This document shows, piece by piece, positions 14,036 through 21,113 of a stretch of DNA of 29,270 nt; the stretch's first letter is position 1, and every line of letters starts with the position of its first letter. This stretch comes from JBFHKO01 sp041595355. Its GTDB lineage: Bacteria > Pseudomonadota > Gammaproteobacteria > Enterobacterales > Aeromonadaceae. The notes under the pieces are model-generated. The model made no database searches. It saw only the letters and a program-made list of their open reading frames with translations, and had not been told where the DNA came from. The stretch covers positions 1 through 29,270 of the forward strand of contig JBFHKO010000009.1 of NCBI GenBank assembly GCA_041595355.1. The letters are read 5' to 3'. A program made the translations under genes and the position numbers.

Positions 14036-15110
14036 GCGTCAGGTACTCCATGTTGACCCGGGCGGTCAGCTTGGTGATGAGCTCGTAGGGAATGGTGCCG
14101 ATGTGGCGGGCCACCTGTTCCACCGGCAGCCCCCGCCCCCAGAGGATGGCCTCGTCACCGACCCGGTCCCGGGCGTCAGGGCCCAGATCCACCGTCAGCA
14201 TGTCCATGGAGACCCGCCCCACCAGCGGCACCCGCCGACCGTTGACCAGCACGGGCGTGCCGCTCGGGGCCATACGCGGGTAGCCATCGCCGTAGCCGAC
14301 GGCCACCACGCCAAGACGGGTATCGCGAGGTGACGTCCAGCTGGCGCCATAGCCCACCGACTCGCCGGCCTTGTGATGGCGCACCGCGATAAGACAGCTT
14401 TTGAGGGTCATCACCGGCTGCAGGCCATGGGCGGCGGCATCGAGCTCGGCAAAGGGCGAGGCGCCATAGAGCATGATACCCGGACGGACCCAGTCGGCCT
14501 GGGCCTCTTTCCAGGCCAGGATGCCGGCGGAGCTGGCCAGGGAGCGCTGCCCCTCCAACCCGGCGCAGAGGCGGTTGAACAGGGCAATCTGCTGGCCGGT
14601 GACCGGACTGTCCGGCTCGTCGGCACAGCAGAAGTGGGTCATCAGGTTGAACGGCTGCACCACGTTCTGGCAGCGGGCCAGCCGCTCGATGAAGGCCGGC
14701 GCCTCCTCGGGCCGCACCCCCAGCCGGTGCATGCCGGTATCCAGCTTCAGCCAGCACACCACCGGCTGCGGCAACTCGACCTGCTCCAGCGCCTCCAGCT
14801 GCTCCCAGGAGTGCACCGCAGTCTGCAGGTTGTTGGCGGCCAGCACCGGCAGATCCTCGGCCCCGAAGAAGCCCTCCAGCAGCAGCACCGGCTTGACGAT
14901 GCCGCCACAGCGCAGCAGCAGCGCCTCTTCGATGCGCGCCACCGCGTAGGCATCCGCCTCCTTCAGCGTCTGGGCGGCCCTCAGCAGCCCATGACCATAG
15001 CCATTGGCCTTGACCACCGCCAGAATGCGGGCGCCCGGTGCCAGCTGGCACACCACCTGCAGGTTATGGTGCAGGGCCCGGGTATCGATTTGCGCGGTCG
15101 CCGCTTTCAT
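14031..15110 (-). CDS. alr: Alanine racemase (biosynthetic)
   Basis: This 359-residue PLP enzyme interconverts L- and D-alanine for peptidoglycan. The PLP lysine is Lys34 in AVVKANGYGHG and the second catalytic base is Tyr254 in SVGYGASW. RVSMDMLTVDLG and AVGYGDGYPR are also family signatures. There is no signal peptide, so this is the cytoplasmic biosynthetic enzyme rather than a periplasmic broad-specificity racemase as found in some Aeromonas and Vibrio. It starts 8 bp after the dnaB stop on the same strand, a conserved dnaB-alr arrangement, with AGGAT before the ATG. It is likely transcribed from the dnaB promoter. Confidence 0.97.
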   Translation of the reverse strand: MKAATAQIDTRALHHNLQVVCQLAPGARILAVVKANGYGHGLLRAAQTLKEADAYAVARIEEALLLRCGGIVKPVLLLEGFFGAEDLPVLAANNLQTAVHSWEQLEALEQVELPQPVVCWLKLDTGMHRLGVRPEEAPAFIERLARCQNVVQPFNLMTHFCCADEPDSPVTGQQIALFNRLCAGLEGQRSLASSAGILAWKEAQADWVRPGIMLYGASPFAELDAAAHGLQPVMTLKSCLIAVRHHKAGESVGYGASWTSPRDTRLGVVAVGYGDGYPRMAPSGTPVLVNGRRVPLVGRVSMDMLTVDLGPDARDRVGDEAILWGRGLPVEQVARHIGTIPYELITKLTARVNMEYLTL

Positions 15111-15118
15111 AGGGATCC

Positions 15119-16513
15119 TCAGTAGTCGTCGTCGAAGGCCGGGCCGGCATAGTTGTCAAAACGGGAATACTGCCCCTGGAAGGTGAGCCGCACCCGGCCT
15201 ATGGGGCCGTTACGCTGCTTGCCGATGATGATCTCGGCAATCCCCTTGTCGGCGCTGTCATCGTGATAGACCTCGTCCCGGTAGATGAACATGATGAGGT
15301 CGGCATCCTGCTCGATGGAGCCGGACTCCCGCAGATCCGAGTTGACCGGCCGTTTGTCGGCCCGCTGCTCCAGACTACGGTTGAGCTGGGAAAGCGCCAC
15401 CACCGGCACCTGCAGCTCCTTGGCCAGTGCCTTGAGGGAGCGGGAGATCTCGGCGATCTCCAGGGTGCGGTTGTCGCTGTGGGATGGCACCCGCATCAGC
15501 TGCAGGTCATCGACCATGATCATGCTGAGGCCACCGTGCTCGCGGGCCACCCGCCGGGCGCGGGCCCGCATCTCGGTGGGCGTGAGACCGGAGGAGTCGT
15601 CGATATACATCTTGCCCTGCTCCAGCAGCATGCCCATGGTGGTGGAGAGGCGTGCCCAGTCATCGTCATCCAGCTGGCCGGTACGCACCCGCCCCTGCTC
15701 GATGCGCCCGAGGGAGGCGAGCATACGCATGATGATCTGCTCGGAGGGCATTTCCAGGGAAAAGATGAGCACCGGCTTGTCCTGGGTCAGGGCCGCATGC
15801 TCGCACAGGTTCATGGCAAAGGTGGTCTTGCCCATGGAGGGGCGCGCCGCCACTATGATGAGATCCGAGGACTGGAAGCCGGTGGTCATCTTGTCCAGAT
15901 CCGCATAGCCGGAGGAGACACCGGTGACGCCATTGTGGGGTTTGCGAAACAGCTCTTCGATCTTGTCGACCGTTTTCTCCAGCACCGTCTTCAGGGACTG
16001 GGGGCCCTCGGTGTCGCTGGTGCGCTGCTCGGCGATCTTGAACACCTTGCTCTCGGCCAGATCCAGCAGGTCGCTGGCATTGCGCCCCTGGGTATCGAAA
16101 CCGGACTCGACGATCTCGTTGGCCACCGAGATCATCTCGCGCACCACGGCGCGTTCGCGCACTATCTCGGCATAGGCGGCGATGTTGGCGGCACTGGGGG
16201 TGTTCTTGGCGATCTCCACCAGGTAGGCGAAGCCGCCGACATCGTCGAGCAGCTCCCGGCGCTCGAGATCTTCCTGCAGGGTGATGAGGTCGATGGGCAG
16301 GCTCTGCTCCACCAGGCGGGTCATGGCCTGGAAGATGAGCCGGTGGGGACGGCTGTAGAAATCGCGCTCGATGAGCCGCTCGGCCACCCGATCCCAGGCC
16401 TCGTTGTCCAGCAGCAGGCCGCCCAGCACCGACTGTTCAGCCTCGAACGAGTGTGGCGGCACCTTCAACTGTTCGATACGCGACTCTTTTTTCAACATGG
16501 AGGCATCGGCCAT
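15119..16513 (-). CDS. dnaB: Replicative DNA helicase DnaB
   Basis: This hexameric helicase of about 464 residues unwinds DNA at the replication fork. The N-terminal domain begins LKVPPHSFEAEQSVLGGLLL, and the RecA-like ATPase has Walker A ARPSMGKTT (Lys229, Thr230). The arginine-finger region near ALSQLNRSLEQRADKRP and the C-terminal IIIGKQRNGPIGRVRLTFQ are standard. The Walker B segment reads MIMVDDLQLMR where the family nearly always has DYLQLM, so the Tyr after the Walker B Asp is replaced by Asp336 (codon at 15506-15508). Start choice is uncertain: ATG at 16513 (MADAS), ATG 16519 and GTG 16522 are in frame and none has a good Shine-Dalgarno. It is followed by alr. Confidence 0.96.
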   Translation of the reverse strand: MADASMLKKESRIEQLKVPPHSFEAEQSVLGGLLLDNEAWDRVAERLIERDFYSRPHRLIFQAMTRLVEQSLPIDLITLQEDLERRELLDDVGGFAYLVEIAKNTPSAANIAAYAEIVRERAVVREMISVANEIVESGFDTQGRNASDLLDLAESKVFKIAEQRTSDTEGPQSLKTVLEKTVDKIEELFRKPHNGVTGVSSGYADLDKMTTGFQSSDLIIVAARPSMGKTTFAMNLCEHAALTQDKPVLIFSLEMPSEQIIMRMLASLGRIEQGRVRTGQLDDDDWARLSTTMGMLLEQGKMYIDDSSGLTPTEMRARARRVAREHGGLSMIMVDDLQLMRVPSHSDNRTLEIAEISRSLKALAKELQVPVVALSQLNRSLEQRADKRPVNSDLRESGSIEQDADLIMFIYRDEVYHDDSADKGIAEIIIGKQRNGPIGRVRLTFQGQYSRFDNYAGPAFDDDY

Positions 16514-16542
16514 CAACATCACCGTGACTGTGGGGGGCGCCC

Positions 16543-16570
16543 ATTATCGGCAATTTTCTGGTCAGGGCAA
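16543..16570 (-). promoter_or_regulatory. Candidate dnaB-alr promoter
   Basis: On the minus strand, TTGCCC (16565-16570) and GATAAT (16543-16548) are separated by 16 bp. They would start transcription about 15-25 nt before the dnaB start, giving a short leader, in keeping with the weak ribosome-binding site. Confidence 0.45.
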
Positions 16571-16699
16571 AGCCTCAGCGTACCCGACGCGCCGATCCGG
16601 CCACCCTGCGATGCCATCCGGCCCCATCTCACTGCCCATCAGGGCTCAAACCCGGCGATTAATCGGTAAAACCGAATCACAAATGCGTAACAAACGGAA

Positions 16700-16727
16700 T
16701 TGACTTGGCAAACCCGCCCCCTAAGAT
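16700..16727 (+). promoter_or_regulatory. Candidate promoter of the Tim44-like gene
   Basis: TTGACT (16700-16705) and TAAGAT (16722-16727) are separated by 16 bp and lie about 35 bp before the ATG. The match to sigma-70 consensus is good. A dyad CGGT-AAA-ACCG lies about 35 bp upstream. Confidence 0.6.
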
Positions 16728-16762
16728 GGAGCCTGATGTTCTCCCTTTCTCAAGGAATCACC

Positions 16763-17647
16763 ATGCGCAAACTGTTTTCCCTGTTGACCGTGCTGCTGGT
16801 CAGCCTGGGCCTGACCCTCGCCGCCGGCGAGGCGAGCGCCGCCAAATTCGGCGGTGGCAAGTCCTTTGGCAAGAGCTTCCGCACCGCTCCCTCCCAGCCG
16901 CACGTCAGCCCGGCCGGCAAAGCCGCTCCGACGGCGGCCAAGCCGGCAGCCGGCAAATCCGGTCTGATGGGGGGTCTGTTGGGCGGCCTGCTGGCCGGTG
17001 GTCTGTTCGCCGCCCTGCTGGGTAGCGGCGCCTTCGAGGGGCTGCAGATGATGGACATGCTGCTGATGGCCGGCCTTGCCTTCGTCATCTTCAAGCTGTT
17101 CCGCGCCTTCACCCAGGCCAAGGCCGGCAGCATGGCACGCCAACCGGCCTATGCCGCCGGCCCGCTGCAGCGTGAATCCGCCCCCCAGCAACCACAGGCT
17201 CCCTTTGGCGGCAGTGCGGCTGCCCAGCCGGCCTTCGGCGCCCCCGCCGCCGGCTTTACCGATGTCCCCTTCGACCTGCCGCCGGGTTTCGAGCTGCAGA
17301 GCTTCCTCAATGGCGCCCGGGATCACTACCGTACCCTGCAACAGGCCTGGAACGACAACGATCTGAGCACCATGCGCGAGTATGTGAGCCCCGAGCTCTA
17401 TCAGGCCCTGGAGCAGGAACGTGCCCTGCATGCCGGCAAGCAGCACACCGAGGTGATGTTCGTCGATGCCGAGCTGGTGCGCGCCGAGCACGATGCCAGC
17501 CGGGCCCAGATCAGCGTGCGCTTCAGCGGCCGCTACCGCGACACCACCGAGAGCCAGGAAGCGGACATCCGCGAGGTGTGGCATCTGGAACGCGACCTGC
17601 GCCTGGACAACGCCCCCTGGCACATAGTGGGCATCGAAGAGGCCTGA
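16763..17647 (+). CDS. Tim44-like domain membrane protein
   Basis: This 294-residue protein starts with a signal peptide or anchor (MRKLFSLLTVLLVSLGLTLA, then AGEASAA). A Gly/Lys/Ser-rich stretch (KFGGGKSFGKSFR) follows, then two hydrophobic segments at about 68-88 and 96-114, a Pro/Gln/Ala linker, and a C-terminal Tim44-like domain (about 190-290: LQSFLNGARDHYRTLQQAWNDNDL through VWHLERDLRLDNAPWHIVGIEEA). Bacterial Tim44-like proteins are membrane proteins of poorly known role, related to the C-terminal domain of the mitochondrial import factor. AAGGAA precedes the chosen ATG. It is monocistronic, with its own promoter and a strong shared terminator. Confidence 0.8.
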   Translation: MRKLFSLLTVLLVSLGLTLAAGEASAAKFGGGKSFGKSFRTAPSQPHVSPAGKAAPTAAKPAAGKSGLMGGLLGGLLAGGLFAALLGSGAFEGLQMMDMLLMAGLAFVIFKLFRAFTQAKAGSMARQPAYAAGPLQRESAPQQPQAPFGGSAAAQPAFGAPAAGFTDVPFDLPPGFELQSFLNGARDHYRTLQQAWNDNDLSTMREYVSPELYQALEQERALHAGKQHTEVMFVDAELVRAEHDASRAQISVRFSGRYRDTTESQEADIREVWHLERDLRLDNAPWHIVGIEEA

Positions 17648-17684
17648 TGACGGCCCCCTGGGCAGGCGCCCGGGCAAAAACAGC

Positions 17685-17713
17685 GAGGAGGCCAATTGGC
17701 CTCCTCTCTTTTT
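17685..17713. terminator. Bidirectional terminator between tim44-like gene and oadB
   Basis: A 22-bp perfect palindrome (17685-17706, arms GAGGAGGCCAA/TTGGCCTCCTC) is followed by TCTTTTT on the plus strand. On the minus strand a five-T run follows after a short gap. It lies between two convergent genes and probably serves both. Confidence 0.88.
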
Positions 17714-17738
17714 ACCTCTTTACTCCCCCGCCGGCGCC

Positions 17739-18869
17739 TTACTTCAGCAGTGCCAGCAACACCCCGGCCGCCACCGCCGAGCCCAGCACCCCCGCCACGT
17801 TGGGCCCCATGGCGTGCATCAGCAGGAAGTTCTGGTGATTGGCCTCCAGCCCCACCTTGTTGGCCACCCGCGCCGCCATGGGCACCGCCGAGACACCGGC
17901 CGCACCAATCAGGGGATTCACCTTGTCACCCGGGAAGCGGTTCATCAGCTTGGCCATCAGCACCCCGGACGCCGTGCCGATGCTGAAGGCGATGGCCCCC
18001 AGCACCAGTATGCCCAGGGTTTCCAGCTGCAGGAACTTGTCGGCAGAGAGCTTGGAGCCGACCCCCAGCCCGAGGAAGATGGTGACGATGTTGATGAGCT
18101 CGTTTTGCGCCGTCTTGGAAAGGCGTTCCACCACCCCGGACTCACGCATCAGATTGCCGAGGCAGAACATGCCCACCAGGGGCGTCGATGCCGGCAGGAA
18201 CAGGATGGCCAGCAGCAACACAATCAGCGGGAACAGGATCTTCTCCCGCTTGCTCACCGGCCGCAATTGCGCCATCTGGATCTTGCGCTCCTCCAGGCTG
18301 GTCAGGGCGCGCATGATGGGCGGCTGAATGATGGGCACCAGGGCCATGTAGGAGTAAGCAGCCACGGCGATGGCACCCAGCAGATCCGGTGCCAGCCGCG
18401 AGGCCAGGAAGATGGCCGTCGGCCCGTCGGCCCCCCCTATGATGGCGATGGCGGCGGCATCCTTGAGGGTGAACTCGAAACCGGGCACCAGGTTGAGCAA
18501 CACGGCGCCGATGAGGGTGGCGAAGATGCCGAACTGGGCCGCGGCGCCCAGCAGCAGGGTCTTGGGGTTGGCGATCAGGGCGCCGAAATCGGTCAGCGCC
18601 CCCACCCCCATGAAGATCAGCATCGGAAAGACGCCCGATTCGATACCCACATGGTAGATGTAATAGAGCAGCCCTCCCGGTTCGTTGAAGCCGGCGTTGG
18701 GAATGTTGGCCAGCACGGCGCCAAAACCGATGGGCAACAGCAGCAAGGGCTCGAACTGGCGCACTATCGCCAGATAGAGCAGTCCCCCGCCCACCGCCAT
18801 CATCAGCAGTTGCCCCAGGCTGAAGTGGGCCAGGCCGGTGTCATTCCACAGGATCAATAAACCATCCAT
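17739..18869 (-). CDS. oadB: Oxaloacetate decarboxylase beta subunit (Na+ pump)
   Basis: This 376-residue polytopic inner-membrane subunit decarboxylates carboxybiotin and pumps Na+ outward. The functional motifs are intact: IIGGADGPTAIF with Asp148, and NPLIGAAGVSAVP with Asn318, Gly322 and Ser327. These correspond with a constant offset of 55 to Asp203, Asn373, Gly377 and Ser382 of the Klebsiella enzyme as I remember it, so the protein is shorter only at the N-terminus. AAGGAG precedes the ATG and overlaps the end of oadA, 9 bp away. It is the last gene of oadGAB and ends near the palindromic terminator. Confidence 0.97.
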   Translation of the reverse strand: MDGLLILWNDTGLAHFSLGQLLMMAVGGGLLYLAIVRQFEPLLLLPIGFGAVLANIPNAGFNEPGGLLYYIYHVGIESGVFPMLIFMGVGALTDFGALIANPKTLLLGAAAQFGIFATLIGAVLLNLVPGFEFTLKDAAAIAIIGGADGPTAIFLASRLAPDLLGAIAVAAYSYMALVPIIQPPIMRALTSLEERKIQMAQLRPVSKREKILFPLIVLLLAILFLPASTPLVGMFCLGNLMRESGVVERLSKTAQNELINIVTIFLGLGVGSKLSADKFLQLETLGILVLGAIAFSIGTASGVLMAKLMNRFPGDKVNPLIGAAGVSAVPMAARVANKVGLEANHQNFLLMHAMGPNVAGVLGSAVAAGVLLALLK

Positions 18870-18878
18870 GTTCGCTCC

Positions 18879-20672
18879 TTAAACCAAGGCCAGCAGGGGA
18901 TCCCCATGGCTGACCGCATCGCCCGGCTTGATCCGGATCTGCTCCACCACGCCGGCACGGGGCGCCCGGATCTCGGTTTCCATCTTCATGGCTTCCATGA
19001 TCACCAGCACGTCCCCCTCCTTGACGCGGGAACCTTCGCTGACCAGCACCTTGAAGATGTTGCCCGACAGCGGTGCCACCACCGGCGTCAGGGCAGCCTG
19101 GCCAGCTGCCGGAGCGGCTGCCGGCGCCGACGCGGGGGCGCCTTGCGGCTGGATCTGGGTGATGCTGCCGCTGGCCGCCACCTCGACCCGGAACAGCTGG
19201 CCGTCGACCCGCACATCGTACGTCTCGGGGCCGGCCATGGCGGCAGCAGGTGCCGGCTTGGCGGCAACCGGCCGGGGCTCGACGGCGCCGGGAGCCGGCT
19301 CGAAGGCCGCCGGATTGCCACGGTTGGCCAGGAACTTGAGCCCCACCTGGGGAAACAGGGCATAGGTGAGCACATCGTCCTCGCTGAGGCTGTCGCCGGC
19401 GATGCCCTGCTCGGCCGCCGCCGTCTGCAGCTCATTGTCCAGACGCTCATATTCGGGGGGCAGCAGATCGGCGGGGCGACAGGTGATGGGCGCCTGGCCC
19501 TGCAGCACCCGGGCCTGCAGCGCGGCATCCACCGGGGCCGGCGTGGCCCCGTACTCGCCCTTGAGCAGCCCGGCGGTCTCCTTGGTGATGCTCTTGTAAC
19601 GCTCGCCCATGAGCACATTGATCACCGCCTGGGTACCCACTATCTGGGAGGTGGGCGTGACCAGGGGAATGAAGCCCAGATCGGCCCGCACCCTCGGGAT
19701 CTCCAGCAGCACCTCGTCCATGCGCTCCAGCGCACCCTGCTCCTTCAGCTGCCCTTCCATGTTGGTCAGCATGCCGCCCGGCACCTGTGCCAGCAGGATG
19801 CGGGAGTCGATGCCCTTCATGCTGCCTTCGAACTGGGCGTATTTCTTGCGCACCTCGCGAAAATAGACGGCGATCTGCTCCAGCAGCTGCAGATCCAGCC
19901 CGGTCTCCCGCGGGCTGCCCTGCACCATGGCCACCACGGTTTCGGTGGGCGAATGACCATAGGTCATGCTCATGGTGGAGATGGCGGTATCCAGGATGTC
20001 GATGCCGGCATCGATGGCTTTCATGTGGGTGGCGAGGCTGAGGCCGGTGGTGGCATGGCAGTGCAGGGCCAGCGGCAGATCCACCTCGGCCTTGATGGCC
20101 TTGACCAGCGCCTCCCCCTCGTAGGGTCTCAGCAGGCCGGACATGTCCTTGATGCAGAGGGAGTGGCAGCCCATGTCCTGCAAGCGTTTGGCCATGTCCA
20201 CCCACATGCTGAGCTGGTGCACCGGGCTGGTGGTATAGCAGATGGTGCCCTGGGCATGGGCCCCCACGCCCACGGCCGCCTGTATCGCCGTCTCGAGATT
20301 GCGCACGTCATTCAGGGCATCGAAGATGCGGAACACGTCCATGCCGGTGGCGCGGGCCCGCTCGACGAAGCGGGTCACCAGATCGTCGGCATAGTGGCGA
20401 TAGCCCAGCAGGTTCTGGCCGCGCAGCAACATCTGCTGGGGCGTTCTGGGCATCGCCTGTTTCAGCAGCCGCAGGCGTTCCCAGGGATCCTCGCCCAGAT
20501 AGCGGATGCAGGCATCAAAGGTGGCACCGCCCCAGGTTTCGATGGACCAGTAACCGACCTGGTCCAGTTTTTCCGCTATGGGCAGCATGTCGTCGATGCG
20601 CAACCGGGTCGCCAGCAGGGACTGATGGGCATCGCGCAGTACCACCTCGGTAATGGCCAATGGCGTGGGCAT
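18879..20672 (-). CDS. oadA: Oxaloacetate decarboxylase alpha subunit (biotin carrier)
   Basis: This 597-residue cytoplasmic subunit transfers the carboxyl group of oxaloacetate to biotin. The carboxyltransferase TIM barrel begins with TEVVLRDAHQSLLATR (metal ligand Asp14), has Lys175 in CIKDMSG and metal-binding His204/His206 in LALHCHATTG. A Pro/Ala-rich linker at about 470-525 leads to the C-terminal biotinyl domain with EAMKME, where biotinyl-Lys563 lies 34 residues from the end. AGGAG precedes the ATG. It lies between oadG (63-bp gap) and oadB (9-bp gap). The pump couples oxaloacetate to pyruvate conversion to Na+ export, for example in citrate or tartrate fermentation. Confidence 0.98.
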   Translation of the reverse strand: MPTPLAITEVVLRDAHQSLLATRLRIDDMLPIAEKLDQVGYWSIETWGGATFDACIRYLGEDPWERLRLLKQAMPRTPQQMLLRGQNLLGYRHYADDLVTRFVERARATGMDVFRIFDALNDVRNLETAIQAAVGVGAHAQGTICYTTSPVHQLSMWVDMAKRLQDMGCHSLCIKDMSGLLRPYEGEALVKAIKAEVDLPLALHCHATTGLSLATHMKAIDAGIDILDTAISTMSMTYGHSPTETVVAMVQGSPRETGLDLQLLEQIAVYFREVRKKYAQFEGSMKGIDSRILLAQVPGGMLTNMEGQLKEQGALERMDEVLLEIPRVRADLGFIPLVTPTSQIVGTQAVINVLMGERYKSITKETAGLLKGEYGATPAPVDAALQARVLQGQAPITCRPADLLPPEYERLDNELQTAAAEQGIAGDSLSEDDVLTYALFPQVGLKFLANRGNPAAFEPAPGAVEPRPVAAKPAPAAAMAGPETYDVRVDGQLFRVEVAASGSITQIQPQGAPASAPAAAPAAGQAALTPVVAPLSGNIFKVLVSEGSRVKEGDVLVIMEAMKMETEIRAPRAGVVEQIRIKPGDAVSHGDPLLALV

Positions 20673-20735
20673 GGTGATTACTCCTCTGTTCTTCTAATCG
20701 GGAAAACGCAGCGGGAGGCTCGCAACAGGCGGGGC

Positions 20736-20984
20736 TCAGGAGCGTGGATGACGAAACCGGTGCACGGCGGCGGTGATGGCCGCCACCAGACGTGGATGCA
20801 ACTGTTCTGGCGGGGAAGAGGCGCTCGGCGACAGGCCCGCAGCATCGGCCGGCGCCAGCGGTTCGGCGGCCAGCCGCGCCAGCAATCGAATGGCGAGGAC
20901 GATGATGCCGAGCAACGAAAAAACAAAGCCCATGCCCAGGGCCATGAGCTTGAGGGACTCCACGAGTAACGCGCCAATATCCAT
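20736..20984 (-). CDS. oadG: Oxaloacetate decarboxylase gamma subunit
   Basis: This 82-residue protein starts with one membrane helix (about 5-37: LLVESLKLMALGMGFVFSLL then GIIVLAIRLLARL), followed by a Pro/Ala/Ser linker and a C-terminal tail HPRLVAAITAAVHRFRHPRS. The tail resembles the His-containing Zn2+- and OadA-binding end of OadG. Length and position ahead of oadA match oadGAB operons. A GGGAG lies 11 nt before the ATG. It is the first gene of the operon and starts about 130 bp after the end of the M50-HlyD gene on the same strand. Confidence 0.93.
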   Translation of the reverse strand: MDIGALLVESLKLMALGMGFVFSLLGIIVLAIRLLARLAAEPLAPADAAGLSPSASSPPEQLHPRLVAAITAAVHRFRHPRS

Positions 20985-21010
20985 ATGAACGGGCTCCCGG
21001 ATAGGCTACA

Positions 21011-21049
21011 GGCTCAGACAGAGCCAGGTTGAGGTTACGACTCTAACCT
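21011..21049. promoter_or_regulatory. Dyads upstream of oadGAB
   Basis: Two inverted repeats lie in the 129-bp gap before oadG: GGCTC-agaca-GAGCC (21011-21025) and AGGTTA-cgactc-TAACCT (21032-21049). A G6/T7 tract on the minus strand (about 21055-21067) precedes them. They could be an operator, or leftovers of termination of the upstream secretion operon. No confident -35/-10 pair was found. Confidence 0.35.
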
Positions 21050-21113
21050 GTTTGCCCCCCCAAAAAAACACCATGGCTCACAGGGTCGGGGATGAGCGCC
21101 GGTTCGGATGGCG

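Noticed and set aside
14031..15110. Broad-specificity periplasmic amino-acid racemase
   Set aside because: No signal peptide, linked to dnaB, and of biosynthetic Alr length and motifs.
17685..17706. 22-bp perfect palindrome as an operator
   Set aside because: It lies between convergent stop codons and is followed by a T-run, so a terminator explains it.
18906..20969. 687-residue plus-strand open frame
   Set aside because: Antisense to oadA, low-complexity His/Gly/Gln-rich translation, no start signals.
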